A DNA stretch of 26,301 nucleotides, taken from assembly GCF_934754935.1 (NCBI RefSeq), contig NZ_CAKVJB010000033.1:1-26301 (forward strand). Direction: 5' to 3'. The translations under genes and the position numbers were made by a program. The DNA comes from an uncultured Holdemanella sp. (GTDB lineage Bacteria; Bacillota_I; Bacilli_A; Erysipelotrichales; Erysipelotrichaceae). The notes under the pieces were generated by a model. That model saw nothing but the letters and a program-made list of their open reading frames with translations, ran no database searches and was not told the DNA's origin. Each line of letters starts with the position of its first letter. Positions within the stretch are counted from its first letter, which is position 1. Positions 22,247-26,301 of this stretch are shown here, one piece after another.

Positions 22247-23800
22247 CTACTCATATACAATCTCATCAATCACAAAATTCACCTGCTTACGCCCCTGATA
22301 TTGATTGATTTGAGCCGTACCTATAAAAGAATGAATCGCATTCACACTTTTTTTATACTCTACTTCACTTTGATTAAAACGCATACACTGCAAGCCAGAT
22401 TCTAATGTATACTTACGATGTTTATGATTTTGAAAATCATACAACGACTTAATTTGAGGATGTATAATTTCAAAACTAGGAAAAACAAAGCCCGGACCAA
22501 AAGGTCTAAGTACATCTAAAGATTGAATTGTTTCTAAACTCAATTCATCATCCGTTATAATTAATGTTTTCTTCTTTTTTACACTATACGTATATTCCTT
22601 AATACGCGCATAAACAAAATCTTCAAATAGATCAAACTCATTTAGATTCAATGAAAAACCAGCCGCATTTTCATGTCCACCAAATACGACAAAATGTTGG
22701 TATGGACCAAGAAAATCCATGCAGTTAAAGCTTTCTGGACTACGCATGCTTGCCTTATATCCCTGTTCATTTTTAGCTAGAACGATACATGGCTTATTAA
22801 ATCTTGAACACAATGCACCTGCCACTAAGCCAATGATTCCTTCATGAAAACTTGAATCTTCAATGATATAGATATCTTCATTCGATTTACACTTTAATAA
22901 AGCTGTTTTTTGCATCTGATCCGACATTTGTTTACGAATCGTATTCATTTGTGTGATTTGCGAACCCAAAGTATAAATCGTTTCATCATCATGTGCCAAA
23001 AAATATCGGACAACATTATTTACATTGGCAAGATTGCTTAATCTTCCAATCGCATTTAATTTAGGAACCACCTGAAAACCAATGCTTGTTTCGTTTAATT
23101 CACGATCTGTAGCTAAAGAAAAGAAATGTTTTTCATGTGTTTCATTCATCAATTTTAATGCATTCTGAATCAAAGCTCGCGTTTGCCCTTTGACAACCAT
23201 CATATCCGAAATACTCGCAAGCCCTGCAAGTTGTAAAAGATAATCATCTTCTACACCAAGTTTTCGCATGCATTCGAATGCTACACCAGCTCCACATAAA
23301 GTTTCAAAGCATGGCTCCATTAAATCTGGATGCACAACAATAGCACAATTGACTTCTTCATCCATTGTATGATGATCTGTAACGATCACATCCATGTCTA
23401 ATTCTTTCGCCAGATTTAAAGCCGGTTTACTTTTGATGCCATTATCCACTGTAATGATCAAAGAATAGCCTTTTTTATGTGCTAAACTAACGGTTGCTTC
23501 ACTTAAACCATACCCCTCTTTAATACGGTCTGGAATATAAAAGCCACACTCGAGTCCTAATTTTCTTAAGCCAGATACCATGATTGTTGTTGCACTGATG
23601 CCATCACAATCATAATCTCCTGCGACAATTACTTTTTCATGATTTGAAATAGCCTTCAACACTCGTTCTTTAAAGCTTTCCATACAATTCGATTCAGAAA
23701 CCGGATTTAAAGATTGTTCACTTGTCCAATATTCCCATTTCGATGAATCGGGTTCTAAAAATTCTAATACTTTATTTGTTAATTCTGTCATATGTTCCAT
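22247..23800 (-). CDS. recJ: Single-strand-DNA-specific 5'-3' exonuclease RecJ
   Basis: A 517-residue DHH-superfamily exonuclease for recombination and repair. The DHH domain shows VAGDYDCDGISATT (Asp62-Asp66 region), IITVDNGI, and VTDHHTMDEE (Asp142-His143-His144). LCGAGVAFECMRKL and PKLNAIGRLSNL lie between the halves. The DHHA1 domain has FGGHENAAGFSL, followed by an OB-like C-terminus. It is notably shorter than B. subtilis RecJ (about 785 aa), so the extra C-terminal domain of that protein is absent; nothing suggests a frameshift. The predicted -10 is only 7 nt before the ATG at 23800, implying a near-leaderless mRNA. An alternative in-frame ATG (23791) would leave a 10-nt leader. It heads the recJ-apt-rsh operon. 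Confidence 0.92.
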   Translation of the reverse strand: MEHMTELTNKVLEFLEPDSSKWEYWTSEQSLNPVSESNCMESFKERVLKAISNHEKVIVAGDYDCDGISATTIMVSGLRKLGLECGFYIPDRIKEGYGLSEATVSLAHKKGYSLIITVDNGIKSKPALNLAKELDMDVIVTDHHTMDEEVNCAIVVHPDLMEPCFETLCGAGVAFECMRKLGVEDDYLLQLAGLASISDMMVVKGQTRALIQNALKLMNETHEKHFFSLATDRELNETSIGFQVVPKLNAIGRLSNLANVNNVVRYFLAHDDETIYTLGSQITQMNTIRKQMSDQMQKTALLKCKSNEDIYIIEDSSFHEGIIGLVAGALCSRFNKPCIVLAKNEQGYKASMRSPESFNCMDFLGPYQHFVVFGGHENAAGFSLNLNEFDLFEDFVYARIKEYTYSVKKKKTLIITDDELSLETIQSLDVLRPFGPGFVFPSFEIIHPQIKSLYDFQNHKHRKYTLESGLQCMRFNQSEVEYKKSVNAIHSFIGTAQINQYQGRKQVNFVIDEIVYE

Positions 23801-23807
23801 GGAAATA

Positions 23808-23816
23808 ATTATATCA
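23808..23816 (-). promoter_or_regulatory. Extended -10 promoter of recJ-apt-rsh
   Basis: The minus strand reads TGATATAAT, identical to the boxes before parE and rnjB. The predicted transcription start is at about 23801-23802, adjacent to the recJ ATG. It sits directly downstream of the ruvB terminator. Confidence 0.55.
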
Positions 23817-23821
23817 TATAT

Positions 23822-23853
23822 TAAAAATGTTCACAGACAATTAATCTGTGAAC
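23822..23853 (-). terminator. Terminator of ruvB operon
   Basis: Minus-strand stem GTTCACAGA / TCTGTGAAC (9 bp, loop TTAATTG) followed by ATTTTTAA. The ruvB TAA (23841-23843) is in the loop. Confidence 0.72.
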
Positions 23854-24851
23854 AATTCTTTTTGATAAGGAATTTGAAGATGTTCATACGCTTTAGGCGT
23901 TACAATTCTTCCTCTTGGCGTACGATTGATAAAACCAATCTGTAATAAATAAGGCTCATATACATCTTCGAGTGTCATTGGCTCCTCTCCAATACTTGAA
24001 GCTATAGCCTCAAGTCCGACTGGACCACCTTTAAATCTTTCAATGATTCCCTTTAAATATTTATGGTCAACCGCATCCAGACCTAAATGGTCTACGCGAA
24101 GTCTATCCAAAGCTGTCTTTGCGATTTCACTTGAAATCACGCCCTCATTATAGACTTGGGCAAAATCACGTACACGCCTGAACAAACGATTTGCGATTCG
24201 TGGCGTACCTCGCGATCTTAAGGCAATTTCAGTAACTGCATTTTTATCGATTTCTGTATTCATTACGCAGCTTGTACGATATACAATTTTTTCTAGATCC
24301 GTTAAATTATAGTACTCTAGCTGTGAAATAATCCCAAAACGATCACGCAAAGGCGCACTCAAATCACCGGCACGCGTTGTGGCTCCTACAAGTGTAAAAG
24401 GTGGTAAATTAATACGAATATTGTGTACAGTTGCCGAATCTTTACCTACCACAATATCTAGACAATAATCTTCCATAGCGGGATACAATACTTCTTCCAC
24501 TTGTTTTGGCAAACGATGGATCTCATCAATAAATAAGACATCTCCTGGTTCAAGTGTTGTAAGTATAGCCGCTAGATCGCCGCTTTTTTCAATCGAAGGA
24601 CCACTTGCCGTCTTTAGATTTCCTTGCATTTCATTGGCAAGGATATAGGCTAATGTTGTCTTTCCTAAGCCAGGAGGTCCATAGAATAATACATGATCTA
24701 AAGCTTCATTTCTAGATCGTGCCGCATGAATAAACACATTTAAATTTTCTTTTAATTCGGATTGCCCAATATATTCATTTAAACTTTGTGGACGCAACGT
24801 CTTTTCAAAGTTATCGCACTCTTGTAAATTTCCATCTACTTCTCTAGGCAT
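23841..24851 (-). CDS. ruvB: Holliday junction branch migration ATPase RuvB
   Basis: A 336-residue AAA+ motor that, loaded by RuvA, drives branch migration of Holliday junctions. It shows LNEYIGQSELKENL, Walker A GPPGLGKTTLA, Walker B LFIDEIHRL, sensor GATTRAGDLSAPLRDRFGI and the C-terminal winged helix with GFINRTPRGR. Length is standard. The ATG lies 5 bp after ruvA, with GGAG about 10 nt upstream. The short spacing shows a ruvA-ruvB transcription unit, probably starting at exoA. Confidence 0.97.
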   Translation of the reverse strand: MPREVDGNLQECDNFEKTLRPQSLNEYIGQSELKENLNVFIHAARSRNEALDHVLFYGPPGLGKTTLAYILANEMQGNLKTASGPSIEKSGDLAAILTTLEPGDVLFIDEIHRLPKQVEEVLYPAMEDYCLDIVVGKDSATVHNIRINLPPFTLVGATTRAGDLSAPLRDRFGIISQLEYYNLTDLEKIVYRTSCVMNTEIDKNAVTEIALRSRGTPRIANRLFRRVRDFAQVYNEGVISSEIAKTALDRLRVDHLGLDAVDHKYLKGIIERFKGGPVGLEAIASSIGEEPMTLEDVYEPYLLQIGFINRTPRGRIVTPKAYEHLQIPYQKELFTD

Positions 24852-24856
24852 CTATC

Positions 24857-25435
24857 TTATACTCCATTTCTTTTTGCGAGTAGAATCAATGCTTGTCGTA
24901 ACATCTCATCTTCCCCTAATTCTGTATTTTCTAATTCTTTTTTAATTTTTGTTAATTGATTTGTCTTATATCCTAATGATACTAAAGCATCTTGAACTTG
25001 GTTCCATACTGGATTTGACGTAGCACTATCACTTGTTTCTAAAGATACGAACTTGCCTTTTAGATCCAAAACAATCTGTCCAGCTGTTTTAGCGCCAATC
25101 CCAGGTAAAGACTTCAATCTTTTGATATCATCATTTTCAATGGCTTCAATCATTTCTTTTCCAGAACATACCGATAACATGGTCTGGGCTGTTTTTGGAC
25201 CAATTCCTTTTACGTTGATCAAGCGCATAAAGACTTCATAATCCTCTTCTTTGATAAAACCAAATAGTAAGATGGCATCCTCACGAACGTGTTGATATGT
25301 ATAAAGAAATAATTCTTCATTCATTTTTTGACTTAACGCATTGGCAAGATACACTTCATATCCAACACCGTGTACATCTAATACAACACGATCATTTCGA
25401 ATAATTTTAACAATTCCATTCACAAACGCAATCAT
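24857..25435 (-). CDS. ruvA: Holliday junction DNA-binding protein RuvA
   Basis: A 192-residue protein that binds four-way junctions as a tetramer and recruits RuvB. It starts MIAFVNGIVKII with the OB-fold VVLDVHGVGYEV. The helix-hairpin-helix pairs are INVKGIGPKTAQTML and SLPGIGAKTAGQIVLDL, and the C-terminal RuvB-binding domain has DALVSLGYK. The frame is open upstream to 25486, inside exoA. The ATG at 25435 was chosen because it has a GAGGTG SD and the family N-terminus. Only 1 bp separates it from the exoA stop codon, which overlaps the SD region, so translation is probably coupled. Confidence 0.96.
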   Translation of the reverse strand: MIAFVNGIVKIIRNDRVVLDVHGVGYEVYLANALSQKMNEELFLYTYQHVREDAILLFGFIKEEDYEVFMRLINVKGIGPKTAQTMLSVCSGKEMIEAIENDDIKRLKSLPGIGAKTAGQIVLDLKGKFVSLETSDSATSNPVWNQVQDALVSLGYKTNQLTKIKKELENTELGEDEMLRQALILLAKRNGV

Positions 25436-25436
25436 A

Positions 25437-26186
25437 TTACACCTCAATATCCAGTTGGACTGGACAATGGTCAGAACCATATACATCCGTTAAGATCTTC
25501 GCATCCACAATTTTGTCTTTTAATTCCGGCGATACTAACCAATAGTCGATTCGCCATCCCGCATTCTTTTCACGAGCTTTAAAACGATAGCTCCACCATG
25601 AATATTCAACTTTTTCCGGATATAAAGTACGATATGTATCCACAAAATAAGCTAATAGATTTTCTTTAAAACTATTTCTTTCTTCATCTGTAAATCCAGC
25701 ATTTTTATGATTCGTCTTAGGATTTTTAATATCGATCTCTTCATTGGCCACATTAAAATCTCCACAAGCCATTACCGGTTTATCCAATGATTTTAGATAT
25801 GCACTAAAAGCTTTATCCCATTCCATACGATAATCCAAACGTTTTAATCCGTCACCTGAATTTGGTGTATAAACAGTCACAACATAATATTCAGGATATT
25901 CTAAAGTAATCACTCTTCCTTCTGTATCATGTTCTTCGATATTCATCCCATAACGAATGGACATTGGTTCTTCTTTACAGAAGATCATTGTACCGCTATA
26001 TCCTTTCTTTTCAGCACTATTTATATATTGATATGGATATAATTCACAATCCACTTCAATTTGTTCGGGTTGTGCTTTTGTTTCTTGAATACAGAAAACA
26101 TCTGCATCCAACGCATAAAGAATTTCCACAAAATCCTTCTTTAAAACGGCACGAATCCCGTTTACATTCCACGAAATACATTTCAT
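25437..26186 (-). CDS. exoA: Exodeoxyribonuclease III / AP endonuclease (ExoA, Xth family)
   Basis: A 249-residue enzyme of base-excision repair that cuts at abasic sites and trims 3' ends. Exonuclease III family motifs: MKCISWNVNGIRA (metal-site Asn), FCIQETKAQ (catalytic Glu), VYTPNSGDGLKRLDYR (catalytic Tyr), CGDFNVANEEID (Asp/Asn), and a C-terminal GWRIDYWLVS with SDHCPV (Asp-His). All are intact. A longer frame reaches an ATG at 26207, but the predicted transcription start (about 26199) and the GAGGTG SD lie downstream of it. The ATG at 26186, 7 nt after the SD, is preferred. It heads the exoA-ruvA-ruvB run. Confidence 0.96.
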   Translation of the reverse strand: MKCISWNVNGIRAVLKKDFVEILYALDADVFCIQETKAQPEQIEVDCELYPYQYINSAEKKGYSGTMIFCKEEPMSIRYGMNIEEHDTEGRVITLEYPEYYVVTVYTPNSGDGLKRLDYRMEWDKAFSAYLKSLDKPVMACGDFNVANEEIDIKNPKTNHKNAGFTDEERNSFKENLLAYFVDTYRTLYPEKVEYSWWSYRFKAREKNAGWRIDYWLVSPELKDKIVDAKILTDVYGSDHCPVQLDIEV

Positions 26187-26205
26187 AAAAAAACACCTCA
26201 AAAGC

Positions 26206-26214
26206 ATTATACCA
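26206..26214 (-). promoter_or_regulatory. Extended -10 promoter of exoA-ruvAB
   Basis: The minus strand reads TGGTATAAT with no good -35 at the standard distance. Predicted start is near 26199, directly in front of the SD. Upstream, 26215-26301 holds no gene that could be recognised. Confidence 0.55.
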
Positions 26215-26301
26215 CACGAAAAGAAAGACTATATAAAAATAGTTAGGGTCTAGATACGCTATAAGATTACATAGGGTAATGCGCTAGGCAGCTTAAAATT
26301 C

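Noticed and set aside
22247..23800. recJ as a truncated pseudogene because it is much shorter than the B. subtilis protein.
   Set aside because: All DHH and DHHA1 motifs are intact, the frame is clean, and the next gene follows at normal operon spacing, so it is a short family version.
26215..26301. Possible structured RNA at the window edge (attac-ataggg-taat inverted repeat).
   Set aside because: The stem is only about 5 bp, the region is cut by the window end, and no known RNA family was recognised.

Overview
This window is a compact, AT-rich chromosome segment from a low-GC Gram-positive bacterium (phylum Bacillota). The gene blocks plsY/parE-parC, tmcAL/yceD-rpmF, recJ-apt-rsh and ruvA-ruvB are classic Bacillota neighbourhoods. 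The divergent yceD-rpmF versus tmcAL pair matches the ylbN-rpmF/ylbM layout of Bacillus subtilis. The overall flavour (short RecJ, RNase J2-like protein, small ComK-like protein) suggests an Erysipelotrichia-type organism, but that placement is an inference that cannot be proven from the sequence. Genes use ordinary bacterial starts (ATG, several GTG) and good Shine-Dalgarno (SD) sites. No rRNA, tRNA, IS element, phage gene or CRISPR array was seen.

Layout. 1-5541 (minus): parE-parC-EamA transporter form a translationally coupled run, followed by the small membrane protein YneF. 5672-6793 (minus): a stand-alone Fic-domain gene with an internal 21-bp tandem repeat, the only clearly accessory-looking gene. 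6989-8210 (plus): plsY, then a 127-bp tandem duplication carrying two terminators and a broken copy of the start of the next gene, then a ComK-like competence regulator. 8219-14426 (minus): a Rid-family protein, the DNA translocase FtsK/SpoIIIE, an RNase J2-like protein, MiaB and an 8-Fe ferredoxin. 14569-17815 (minus): RNase Y, UppP, ribosomal protein L32 and YceD. 17909-19445 (plus): TmcAL and a DUF218 protein. 19456-26186 (minus): exoA-ruvA-ruvB and recJ-apt-rsh, two adjacent operons for DNA repair and purine salvage/stringent response.

How the genes fit together. Most genes are housekeeping: chromosome decatenation and segregation (ParE/ParC, FtsK), RNA turnover (RNase Y, RNase J2-like), tRNA modification (MiaB, TmcAL), envelope lipids (PlsY, UppP), recombination and repair (RuvAB, RecJ, ExoA), and (p)ppGpp metabolism (Rsh with Apt). 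Regulatory DNA is tightly packed: stop codons lie inside terminator hairpins, convergent gene pairs share one hairpin, and extended -10 promoters (TGATATAAT three times) overlap gene ends. Two genes (tmcAL, recJ) have a -10 box so close to the start codon that their mRNAs may be leaderless.

The most unusual spot is 7603-7844. A 127-bp tandem duplication places an extra terminator and a truncated gene start in front of the ComK-like gene. This could be a recent mutation or a switchable element controlling competence. Other oddities are the Fic linker repeat, a Rid protein lacking its catalytic Arg but carrying a Cys-rich tail, and a small overlapping upstream ORF at the start of rsh.
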